DNA from: Acidobacteriota bacterium
GTDB lineage: Bacteria; Acidobacteriota; UBA6911
NCBI GenBank assembly: GCA_016934555.1
Contig: JAFGSS010000122.1
Location: 1-48,522, forward strand
Direction of reading: 5' to 3'
DNA length: 48,522 nt
Shown here: piece after piece, positions 18,557 to 25,193 of the stretch
Position numbering within the stretch: the first letter of the stretch is position 1
Layout of the letters: every line of letters begins with the position of its first letter
The notes under the pieces: generated by a model
Told to the model about the DNA's origin: nothing
Database searches by the model: none
The model's input: the letters and a program-made list of their open reading frames with translations, nothing else
Program-made: the position numbers and the translations under genes

Positions 18557-18742
18557 CTAGATCTTGACCCGGCTGTCGTCCTTGGGGCAGACCCAGAACA
18601 TGCCTCCCGGCATTCCCGCGTACCGGATCACCTTGGTCGCCACCATCGGGGTGCCGCATTTCGGACAGGCGTGCGCATAGACCTCCGACTTGTTGCCGAG
18701 ACTCGCGCGCGCGGTTTTGGATAACTTTTTCTTCTCTGCCAT
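18557..18742 (-). CDS. Small zinc-ribbon-like protein
   Basis: The 61-residue product has a basic start (AEKKKLSKTARASLGNKSE) and a half zinc ribbon, CPKCGTPMVATKVIR, followed by a single later cysteine in FWVCPKDDS. Three cysteines and one histidine (His29, in YAHACPKC) could bind one zinc. Small proteins of this kind often bind RNA or ribosomes, but none is characterised that I can name. It has its own good promoter 55 bases upstream and precedes yhcC by 7 bp. Confidence 0.75.
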   Translation of the reverse strand: MAEKKKLSKTARASLGNKSEVYAHACPKCGTPMVATKVIRYAGMPGGMFWVCPKDDSRVKI

Positions 18743-18796
18743 GGAATCCTTCCTTCCTGTTGGGCACCCGCGGAGCGCGGCGCCTCGAAACCGTGT

Positions 18797-18825
18797 AATT
18801 TACCGGTCCGCCCGGGAGCAGTCAA
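18797..18825 (-). promoter_or_regulatory. Strong sigma-70-like promoter of the zinc ribbon gene and yhcC
   Basis: On the minus strand TTGACT (18820-18825) and TAAATT (18797-18802) are exactly 17 bp apart, the best promoter match in the window. The expected transcript start is about 48 bases before the ATG at 18742. It separates this unit from korC, which ends at 18843. Confidence 0.6.
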
Positions 18826-18842
18826 TCGTTTTATGCCCCTCC

Positions 18843-19385
18843 TCACAGCAGGGCTTGACCGTATTCGTAACCGCGCTCGTACGCCCGGAGGTTCATATGC
18901 TCCGTCCCGTGGGGCACGGACGCCTTCACGGCCTCCTTCACGGCTTCATAATCGATCAGCCTGGTCACCGCGGTGAAGAACCCGACCATGACGATATTGA
19001 GGATCATTTTGCGCCCCAGCTCCTCGGCGAGCCGGGTGGCGGGAATGCCGAAAACCTTCATCCCCGATTTGAGCCCCTTGGGACGGACCAGTTCCTCCTC
19101 GATGATCACGATGGCGTTGTCCCTGGTTTCCGGCAGGAACTTGTTGAAGGCCTCCTGCGACAGCGCCATCAGTATTTCGGGCCGGGTCACGTAGGGGTAG
19201 AGGATCTTTTCGTCCGAGAGGATGACCTGGGCGCTGCAGGCGCTGCCGCGGGCTTCCGGCCCGAAACTCTGCGTGAGCGTCGCGTATTTGTTTTCGTAGA
19301 TGCTGGCGGCACGGCCGATGATGATGCCCGCCAGGATGACCCCCTGCCCCCCCAATCCCGCAAATTTGATTTCCGTTGCGCTCAT
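18843..19385 (-). CDS. korC: 2-oxoacid:ferredoxin oxidoreductase, gamma subunit
   Basis: The 180-residue protein matches the gamma domain of the pyruvate/2-oxoglutarate:ferredoxin oxidoreductase family: EIKFAGLGGQGVILAGIIIG, TQSFGPEARGSACSAQVILSD and RKMILNIVMVGFFTAV. The subunit joins the catalytic alpha and beta chains. Its ATG overlaps the korB stop (ATGA at 19382-19385). It is last in the korD-A-B-C order, typical of four-subunit 2-oxoglutarate enzymes. The substrate could also be another 2-oxoacid. Confidence 0.92.
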   Translation of the reverse strand: MSATEIKFAGLGGQGVILAGIIIGRAASIYENKYATLTQSFGPEARGSACSAQVILSDEKILYPYVTRPEILMALSQEAFNKFLPETRDNAIVIIEEELVRPKGLKSGMKVFGIPATRLAEELGRKMILNIVMVGFFTAVTRLIDYEAVKEAVKASVPHGTEHMNLRAYERGYEYGQALL

Positions 19386-20233
19386 TGCACTCCCTCGTAA
19401 GGCTCGTAGAAAGGCCCGAACCGTTCCGCCATGGTCGTGTGGTACATGTCGAGGAAGGAAGGCTTTTCCCGGTCGATGAATTTGCCGCAGACGATCTTCC
19501 CCTTGAAATCCAGGCCGACCTCGCGCGTATCCGCCCCGTTGACGATGGCGCTGTTTTCCTTGAACGCCTTCATCATCGCCAGCCCGTCCCCGAGCTTGTT
19601 TCTTCTCCCGTAGAGGGTCGGGCAGGGGCTGATGATCTCCACGAAGCTGAGCCCGTTTTTCTGGATCGCTTCCCGGATCGATCTGGCCGCCTGCTTGACG
19701 TGATAGGTGGTCCAGCGCGCGACGTAGACGGCGCCGGCCGACTCGGCCAGGAACGGCAGGTTGAAAGGTTCCTCGAAATTGCCGTAGGGGGAGGTGGACG
19801 AAATGGCGTCGATCGGGGTGGTCGGCGTCAGCTGCCCCCCCGTCATCCCGTAGGTGAAGTTGTTGACGCACACGACCGTCAGGTCCATGTTCCTGCGCGC
19901 CGCGTGGATGAAATGATTGCCGCCGATGGCGAAAAGGTCGCCGTCGCCGCTGATCACGACCACCTTCAATTTCGGGTTGGCCAGCTTGAGGCCGGTGGCG
20001 AAGGGGATGGGGCGGCCGTGGGTCGTATGAAAGCTGTCCAGCTTGAGATAACCGGCCACCCGGCCCGTGCAGCCGATCCCGGACACGATGGAGATCTGCT
20101 CCCGCGGATACCCGCAATTCTCGATGGCCCGGATGAAGCAGTTGACCGTCGTCCCCAGTCCGCATCCGGAGCACCAGATATGCGGCATGCGGTCCATGCG
20201 CAGGTATTGGTTCACGGGGTTTACACGACTCAT
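19382..20233 (-). CDS. korB: 2-oxoacid:ferredoxin oxidoreductase, beta subunit (thiamine diphosphate-binding)
   Basis: The 283-residue protein binds thiamine diphosphate and helps carry the iron-sulfur cluster. IWCSGCGLG near the start holds two of the cluster cysteines, and SGIGCTGRVAGYL a third. GDGDLFAIGGNHFIHAARRN is the ThDP/magnesium motif, followed by NNFTYGMTGGQLTPTTP. The closest family is 2-oxoglutarate:ferredoxin oxidoreductase KorB, which makes or uses succinyl-CoA with reduced ferredoxin. It is coupled to korA and korC by 4-bp overlaps. Confidence 0.94.
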   Translation of the reverse strand: MSRVNPVNQYLRMDRMPHIWCSGCGLGTTVNCFIRAIENCGYPREQISIVSGIGCTGRVAGYLKLDSFHTTHGRPIPFATGLKLANPKLKVVVISGDGDLFAIGGNHFIHAARRNMDLTVVCVNNFTYGMTGGQLTPTTPIDAISSTSPYGNFEEPFNLPFLAESAGAVYVARWTTYHVKQAARSIREAIQKNGLSFVEIISPCPTLYGRRNKLGDGLAMMKAFKENSAIVNGADTREVGLDFKGKIVCGKFIDREKPSFLDMYHTTMAERFGPFYEPYEGVQ

Positions 20234-21423
20234 CGGGCCACCTCCTTCTTGTCCTTCAGGCGCGAGTGCCTGGCCGCATACAGGATCCGCTGGTAAATGG
20301 CCTCGGGCTCGTGCACCGTCCCCCCGGCGTGGGGGACCGGGTAGCAGGAGGACTTCCCCTCGATGACGCGCTGCAGCTCGAGGAACATCTGGCCGAAATT
20401 GAGTTCCGGCAGGACGAAGGCCTTCACATGGGAGGCCAGCGTGCGCAGCCGCTTCTCGGGAAAGGGCCAGGCCGTAATCAGGCGCAGGTGGCCGACCTTG
20501 AGCCCGTCCGCCCGGGCCATCTGGATCGCCTTCCCCGCCACGCGGGAGGTGATGCCGTAGGAGACGACCACCACCTCGGCATCCGCGGTGTCGGTCTCCT
20601 CCAACCGGATGATGCGCCTCGCGTTGTTACGGATCTTCTCCACGAGACGGCGCACGCAGCGGTCGTGCGCCTCGGCGTTCATCGCCGGGTAGCCCCTTTC
20701 GTCGTGGGTGAGCCCGGTGACGTGAAAGAGGTACCCGTCCCCGGCCTTGACCATGAGCGGAATCTCGCTGCGCCCGGCCTGGTAGGGGAGATATTTCCCC
20801 GGCTTCTGCGTCGTGTAGCGGCGGGGCGTCACTTCGATGTCCTCCGCCTTGGGAATGATGACCTTTTCGGTCATGTGCCCGACGCACTCGTCCATCATCA
20901 GCATGACGGGGACGCGGTACTCCTCGGCGAGGTTGAAGGCCGCGATGGTGAGGTCGTAGCACTCCTGGGGGCTGTTCGGGCAGAGGGCGATGATTTCATA
21001 ATCGCCGTGGCTGCCCCAGCGCGCCTGCATCATGTCCCCCTGCGCGGGCATGGTGGGGAGCCCCGTGGAGGGGCCGCTGCGCTGGACATCCACGAATACG
21101 CAGGGAGTCTCCAGCATGGCGGCCAGGCCGACATGCTCCATCATCAGGGAAAGACCGGGGCCCGAGGTCACGGTCATCGCCTTGGCCCCCCCCCAGACGG
21201 CGCCCTGGATCGCGATGGAGGAAGCGATCTCGTCCTCCATCTGGATGAACATCCCGCCGACGGAGGGGAAACGGGCGGCAATCCTCTCGACCACCTCCGT
21301 CGAGGGGGTGATGGGGTACCCGGCTACGAAGCGGCATCCGGCCGAGAGCGCGCCCTCGCAACAGGCATGGTCCCCGTCGAGAAAGTGGGCCCCGGTCAGG
21401 ACTCCTTTGGGATCGGCTTTCAC
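20230..21423 (-). CDS. korA: 2-oxoacid:ferredoxin oxidoreductase, alpha subunit
   Basis: The 397-residue protein is the catalytic alpha chain: AGYPITPSTEVVERIA near the N-terminus, MEDEIASSIAIQGAVWGGAK, TSGPGLSLMMEHVGLA and TGLPTMPAQGDMMQARWGSH, then the domain II region VVVVSYGITSRVAGKAIQMA. No gamma or ferredoxin domain is fused. A GTG at 21423 is chosen because AAGGAG stands 6 bases upstream and because it clears the korD stop by 11 bases; the frame stays open further up inside korD. The acetyl/acyl-CoA product and the direction (reductive or oxidative) cannot be told from sequence. Confidence 0.94.
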   Translation of the reverse strand: MKADPKGVLTGAHFLDGDHACCEGALSAGCRFVAGYPITPSTEVVERIAARFPSVGGMFIQMEDEIASSIAIQGAVWGGAKAMTVTSGPGLSLMMEHVGLAAMLETPCVFVDVQRSGPSTGLPTMPAQGDMMQARWGSHGDYEIIALCPNSPQECYDLTIAAFNLAEEYRVPVMLMMDECVGHMTEKVIIPKAEDIEVTPRRYTTQKPGKYLPYQAGRSEIPLMVKAGDGYLFHVTGLTHDERGYPAMNAEAHDRCVRRLVEKIRNNARRIIRLEETDTADAEVVVVSYGITSRVAGKAIQMARADGLKVGHLRLITAWPFPEKRLRTLASHVKAFVLPELNFGQMFLELQRVIEGKSSCYPVPHAGGTVHEPEAIYQRILYAARHSRLKDKKEVAR

Positions 21424-21434
21424 TCGTTCTCCTT

Positions 21435-21686
21435 TCAGGCGACAACCTTTTCTTTCAGCATTCCGAAAATCGCAAAATCCGGACAGTAGGCGCCGCACAG
21501 ATCACACCCGGTGCATGCTTCGGGCCTGACCGCCTGCGGGGTATGATACCCCTTGTCGTTGAACGTGTCGGAAAATGCAAGCACCCCGGAAGGGCAGAAC
21601 TCGATGCAGAACCCGCACCCCTTGCAGAGTTCGGCATTGATGGTCACCACTCCCCGGGGCCCCCGGGATTTTTTGCCGTCTGACAT
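21435..21686 (-). CDS. korD: Ferredoxin-like subunit of the 2-oxoacid oxidoreductase, two 4Fe-4S clusters
   Basis: The 83-residue protein carries two classic cluster motifs, CKGCGFCIEFCP and CTGCDLCGAYCP, about 37 residues apart, and hands electrons from the enzyme to external ferredoxin. GGAGGAGAA lies just before the ATG. It is first in the operon korD-A-B-C. Confidence 0.94.
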   Translation of the reverse strand: MSDGKKSRGPRGVVTINAELCKGCGFCIEFCPSGVLAFSDTFNDKGYHTPQAVRPEACTGCDLCGAYCPDFAIFGMLKEKVVA

Positions 21687-21726
21687 AAAAGGTTCTCCTC
21701 CTTACTTTTCCCATCCTGTCCCTGTA

Positions 21727-21755
21727 AATCTACCGTCCCGGTATTCCGCTGGCAA
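21727..21755 (-). promoter_or_regulatory. Probable promoter of the korDABC operon
   Basis: On the minus strand TTGCCA (21750-21755) and TAGATT (21727-21732) are 17 bp apart, with the -10 about 41 bases before the korD ATG. Upstream lies a run of ten C/G bases (21764-21773 region). Confidence 0.45.
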
Positions 21756-21895
21756 CCAAAAATCCCCCCCCCCGGGAACCCAAATGCCGGCACATTAACG
21801 GAATGCGATTTCATTTTCGATCTTCCCCCTTGGCCCTGGACCGCGTCTCCGGTACCATGGCGGCGGGATCTTTCCCGGGAAACGGAGGTTCAAGG

Positions 21896-22948
21896 ATGTC
21901 ACTCCCAATGGCCGCCCGTGCAGGCCTGCTGCTCCTGTGCCTGGGCATCGTCCGCCCGCCGTCCCAGGCCGCGGATCGGAAGGACGGGGCGCCGCTGGCG
22001 ACCTTCGAGGGCGCCGTCATCACCGAGGCCGAAGTGCGCGGCGGGGCGCTCGCCGAACTGGAGGCGCTGGAGCTCCGGATCCTGCGGGATTCGGCCGCGC
22101 AGGCGCGCCGGCGGCATGAAATCATGGAGGCGTCGCTCGACCGTCTCCTCTGGGAAAAGCTCCTCGAAGCGGAGGCCCGCAAACAGGGGATCTCGGTGGC
22201 GGCGCTGCTCGAGAAGGAACTCCCGGCCGAAGCCATGGACCCGACGGCGGAGGAAATCGAGGCCTTCTACGGCGAGAACGAGGAACGCATCACCGTATCC
22301 AGGGAAGAGGCGCTGCCGCTGGTGACCGGACACCTCCGGCAGCAGCGGCAGGCACGCGCGCGGGAAAGGCTGATGAAGAGGCTGGAAAGCGAGCACAAGG
22401 CGATCCGAGTCCTTCGTCCGCTCCGTTTCGAGGTGCAGTCGTCCGGGCACCCCTCCCTCGGACCCGATTCCGCCCCGGTGGTCCTGGTGGTCTTTTCCGA
22501 TTTCGAATGCCCCTACTGCCGGCACTACGGAGGGACCCTCAGAAAAGTCGCGGCGCGGTACGACCGGCAGGTGCGCCTTGTCTTCCGCCAGTTTCCGCTC
22601 CCGAGCCTCCATCCCGACGCCGAGCGGGCGGCCGAAGCCTCTCTCTGCGCGCACGATCAGGGCCGTTTCTGGGAGATGCACGACCTGCTTTTCGCCGGAA
22701 CGGAGGGGCTGGGGGAAAACCAGATCGAGGCGATGGCCGCCTCCCTGAAGCTGGACGTCGCGGCCTTCGGGGCCTGCCTCCGGTCCGGACGCCACCGCGA
22801 CCGTATCCGGCGGGACATCCGCGAGGGCTCGGCGGCGGGGACCGACGGCACGCCGACGCTGTTCGTCAACGGCAGGTATTTCGGAGGGATCCGGTCTTTC
22901 GAGGAGGTCGCCGCCATCGTCGAGGAGGAACTGGCCGCCGGGAAGTAA
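21896..22948 (+). CDS. Exported DsbA-like thioredoxin-fold protein with SurA-like N-terminal region
   Basis: The 350-residue product has a signal peptide (MAARAGLLLLCLGIV, cleaved near SQAAD). Residues about 30-160 form a helical region like the SurA/PpiC N-terminal chaperone part (ATFEGAVITEAEVRGGALA, then FYGENEERITVSREEALPLV) but without a PPIase domain. From about 180 a DsbA/thioredoxin_4 domain follows: FSDFECPYCRHYGG with the redox pair CPYC, RQFPLPSLHPDAERAAEASL, and the cis-proline loop DGTPTLFVNGRYFGG. It should oxidise or reshuffle disulfides in the periplasm. The start at 21896 has GGAGG 8 bases upstream. It is divergent from korDABC and convergent with a NarL-type regulator. The DsbB or DsbD partner is not in the window. 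Confidence 0.88.
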   Translation: MSLPMAARAGLLLLCLGIVRPPSQAADRKDGAPLATFEGAVITEAEVRGGALAELEALELRILRDSAAQARRRHEIMEASLDRLLWEKLLEAEARKQGISVAALLEKELPAEAMDPTAEEIEAFYGENEERITVSREEALPLVTGHLRQQRQARARERLMKRLESEHKAIRVLRPLRFEVQSSGHPSLGPDSAPVVLVVFSDFECPYCRHYGGTLRKVAARYDRQVRLVFRQFPLPSLHPDAERAAEASLCAHDQGRFWEMHDLLFAGTEGLGENQIEAMAASLKLDVAAFGACLRSGRHRDRIRRDIREGSAAGTDGTPTLFVNGRYFGGIRSFEEVAAIVEEELAAGK

Positions 22949-22966
22949 AAGGGACCGCCCGCGGAT

Positions 22967-23614
22967 CTACAGGTAGTGATGGCGGAGGGCGTACTGCACG
23001 AGTTCGGCCGTCTTCCGGACATTCAGCTTGTCCATGATGTTGGCCCGGTGCCGTTCGACGGTCCTGACGCTGATGCAGAGCAGATCGCCGATTTCCTTGT
23101 TCGATTTGCCCTCGGCGATCATCTTCAGTATTTCACGCTGCCGCAGGGTGAGGTCCCCCCGGGGCGCGTCGTCCTCCCCTCGGCGCAGGCGCGCCCAGTT
23201 CCGCATCGACTGCTCCGCCAGGGCGGGAGATATATAGATCTTTCCCTCCCGGATGTTTTCGATGGCCGCGAAAAGCTCCCGTTCGGCGTCCTCCTTGAGC
23301 AGATACCCGTCGCATCCGGCGGAGATGGCCTGGTAGAGGTACTCCTCCTCCTTGTGCATCGTTAGAATGAGGATTTTCGCCCCGGGCTGCAGATGCCGGA
23401 TCTCGGGGATGGCCTCGATCCCCCTGAGGTTGGGCATGGAAACATCGAGCATGATCAGGTCGGGCTCCACCCGGTTGAGCGCACTCAGCAGCTCCAGGCC
23501 GTCCCCCGCCTCTCCCACGATCTCCACGTGGCCATGATCCTCGAGGATCATTTTCAGCCCCCGGCGCACGAGGGCATGGTCATCGGCCAGAATCACACGA
23601 TATCGCTTTACCAT
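22967..23614 (-). CDS. NarL/FixJ-family response regulator
   Basis: The 215-residue protein has a receiver domain (VILADDHALVRRG, phosphorylation aspartate in LIMLDVSMPN, TMHKEEEYL and lysine in GYLLKEDAE) and a LuxR-type helix-turn-helix: LTLRQREILKMIAEGKSNKEI with ISVRTVERHRANIMDKLNV. No histidine kinase is adjacent, so its partner is unknown. The ATG has no clear ribosome-binding site. Its 3' end faces the DsbA-like gene with an 18-bp gap. A TTGACA at 23725-23730 on its strand could belong to its promoter. Confidence 0.93.
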   Translation of the reverse strand: MVKRYRVILADDHALVRRGLKMILEDHGHVEIVGEAGDGLELLSALNRVEPDLIMLDVSMPNLRGIEAIPEIRHLQPGAKILILTMHKEEEYLYQAISAGCDGYLLKEDAERELFAAIENIREGKIYISPALAEQSMRNWARLRRGEDDAPRGDLTLRQREILKMIAEGKSNKEIGDLLCISVRTVERHRANIMDKLNVRKTAELVQYALRHHYL

Positions 23615-23963
23615 TCAGGCAACGGCCCCCGGCGGCATCGAATTGTCTCTGGTTTGCGGGCCCGGACCGGTCTCCATGCTTCCGGACCCCGTTTCGCGAC
23701 TACCTTCCCACCGGTTGTGGAGGATGTCAACCTTTATCCGGGATCCGGCTCCATTTCAGGGACCCGGGCCTGACGGCCCGGGTCCCCGCGCTTTGGCGGC
23801 AGGGTGTTGCGGATATCGGGGCGGGAACGGCCCTGCCGGGCCGTCGTCATGAAGGATCCTGTTCTGCTTTCTCCTATCAGTTTTTCTAAGCCTCTTATAA
23901 GATCCCTTTCCCCCTCCCGCAACCTTGCCGGCGTCTCGCGCGGCCCGCCGGAACCGCAACAGG
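23615..23963. other. 349-bp gap holding GC hairpins and a possible promoter
   Basis: Between mrfB and the NarL-type regulator, both on the minus strand. From the mrfB side it has an AT-rich stretch with the palindrome CTTATAAG (23894-23901), a hairpin ACGGCCC/GGGCCGT (23827-23844), a perfect 12-bp hairpin (23759-23786) and a TTGACA (23725-23730) with no good -10. A 38-codon minus-strand frame (23734-23850) has an AGGA site but reads as an unlikely protein. I see no RNA gene. Confidence 0.5.
23759..23786 (-). terminator. Perfect 12-bp GC hairpin after the mrfAB unit
   Basis: GGGACCCGGGCC (23759-23770) and GGCCCGGGTCCC (23775-23786) pair perfectly around the loop TGAC. It lies about 180 bases after the mrfB stop and before a TTGACA that may drive the next gene. 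No T-run follows, so a factor-assisted terminator is the most that can be claimed. Confidence 0.4.
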
Positions 23964-25193
23964 TCACCGGGCGCACTTCCGCTCGAGCCGCGCGAGGCGC
24001 CGGCAAAGCCGACCGTGCCACTTTCGGTAACGGTCCTCGGCCGTCCCCCCCGAACCGCACGATTCCCGGAGCCTGACCAGCGCCTCCCGGACCAGGCCCA
24101 GGGCCTTTTCCGGACACCGCGCGCCATGCTCGTAATAGATGGCCAGCTGCTCGTAGGCGTCGAACCCTTCGGGGGTCCCGTCCAGGAGCTTTTCCCAGAA
24201 TTCATTGGACACCCGGAAATTGCGCTCCCGCTTGGCCATCAGGGCCAGTTCGCGCTGCGCGCGCAGTTCGGTCTCCCTCGGGAGTCCCTTTTCGAGCGAC
24301 TTCCGGAACAGGCGCCCGGCAAGTGGGAGTTCCCCCGATTTCTGCAGCATCCGGGATATGCCGAAGAGTTCTCCGCCGGCGCAATCGCTGTGCTCGGGAT
24401 CGCCGAGCATCCGGTTCAGGCGCAGGGCGAGCACCGCCAGGCCGCAAAGGTCCATCTGGTTGTGGCGGAAGACCTCAGCAATCGGACCCGCCGCCCCCCC
24501 CCGGATGAAATCAAAATACCTCTGGGGAATGGAGGCCGAAGGGATGTCGCCTCCCCGGTCGAACCCCAGCACGTGGCGCTCCACTTCCGCCAGGGCGACC
24601 GATTCCAGACTCCACCGCCACAGGCGCCGGGCGGGATAGAGCAGGTCCAGGTGCACCGACGGCTCCGGGATGGCGCCGAACCGGGCCAGGCGGTATCGGG
24701 TTTCGAGCAGCGGCCAGTCGAAACTCCTGCCGTTGTAGGTGACCAGCACCCGGAATCGGGCCAGGCGTTCGGAGAGCGCCTCCAGCAGCGACGGCTCCTC
24801 CCCGTAGTCGCGCATGAAAAACTGCTCCACGCTGAATCCGTCCGCCTCCCACCACCCGACACCCACAAGGAAGGGGCAGGTCCCGGTACCGCCGGACAAC
24901 CCCGTGGTCTCGGTATCCAGAAAAATCCACCCCGCGGGGTCGCAGGGGGGCGGGACCGACCCGGGGGACAGCCGGCGCCAGGCCCCGGGAGCCAGGGGTT
25001 CCGCCGCGGGCCCGGCGAAACGGCGCCGCACCCGGAAATGGCTCCCGCGCCCGTTCTGCTCCATTCTTCCCCCCAGGAGGGAAGCCAGTTCCTCCGCGCG
25101 CCGTCGCCCTTCGGTCCGGTGAGCGTGCCCGCCGGCTCCCGATTTCGGCCGCAACGCCGCCACCTGGCATAATCTGTCCGGGATCGCCGTCAT
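23964..25193 (-). CDS. mrfB: MrfB (YprB)-type exonuclease with TPR-like tail
   Basis: The 409-residue protein has a DnaQ-like RNase H-fold exonuclease domain: IFLDTETTGLSGGTGTCPFL with the first acidic pair, VTYNGRSFDWPLLETR, and the late HNQMDLCGLAVLALRLNRM. The C-terminal 150 residues are TPR-like helices (LFRKSLEKG, ALMAKRERN, YEQLAIYYEHG). In Bacillus subtilis MrfB works with the helicase MrfA in repair of mitomycin C damage. Here its ATG overlaps the mrfA stop (ATGA at 25190-25193), which supports the same partnership. The first 80 residues are Arg/Gly-rich and poorly conserved. Confidence 0.85.
   Translation of the reverse strand: MTAIPDRLCQVAALRPKSGAGGHAHRTEGRRRAEELASLLGGRMEQNGRGSHFRVRRRFAGPAAEPLAPGAWRRLSPGSVPPPCDPAGWIFLDTETTGLSGGTGTCPFLVGVGWWEADGFSVEQFFMRDYGEEPSLLEALSERLARFRVLVTYNGRSFDWPLLETRYRLARFGAIPEPSVHLDLLYPARRLWRWSLESVALAEVERHVLGFDRGGDIPSASIPQRYFDFIRGGAAGPIAEVFRHNQMDLCGLAVLALRLNRMLGDPEHSDCAGGELFGISRMLQKSGELPLAGRLFRKSLEKGLPRETELRAQRELALMAKRERNFRVSNEFWEKLLDGTPEGFDAYEQLAIYYEHGARCPEKALGLVREALVRLRESCGSGGTAEDRYRKWHGRLCRRLARLERKCAR

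Noticed and set aside
23734-23850. Minus-strand 38-codon frame with an AGGA site
   Set aside because: It spans both hairpins, has an Arg/Pro-rich sequence with no recognisable similarity and is best explained by chance.
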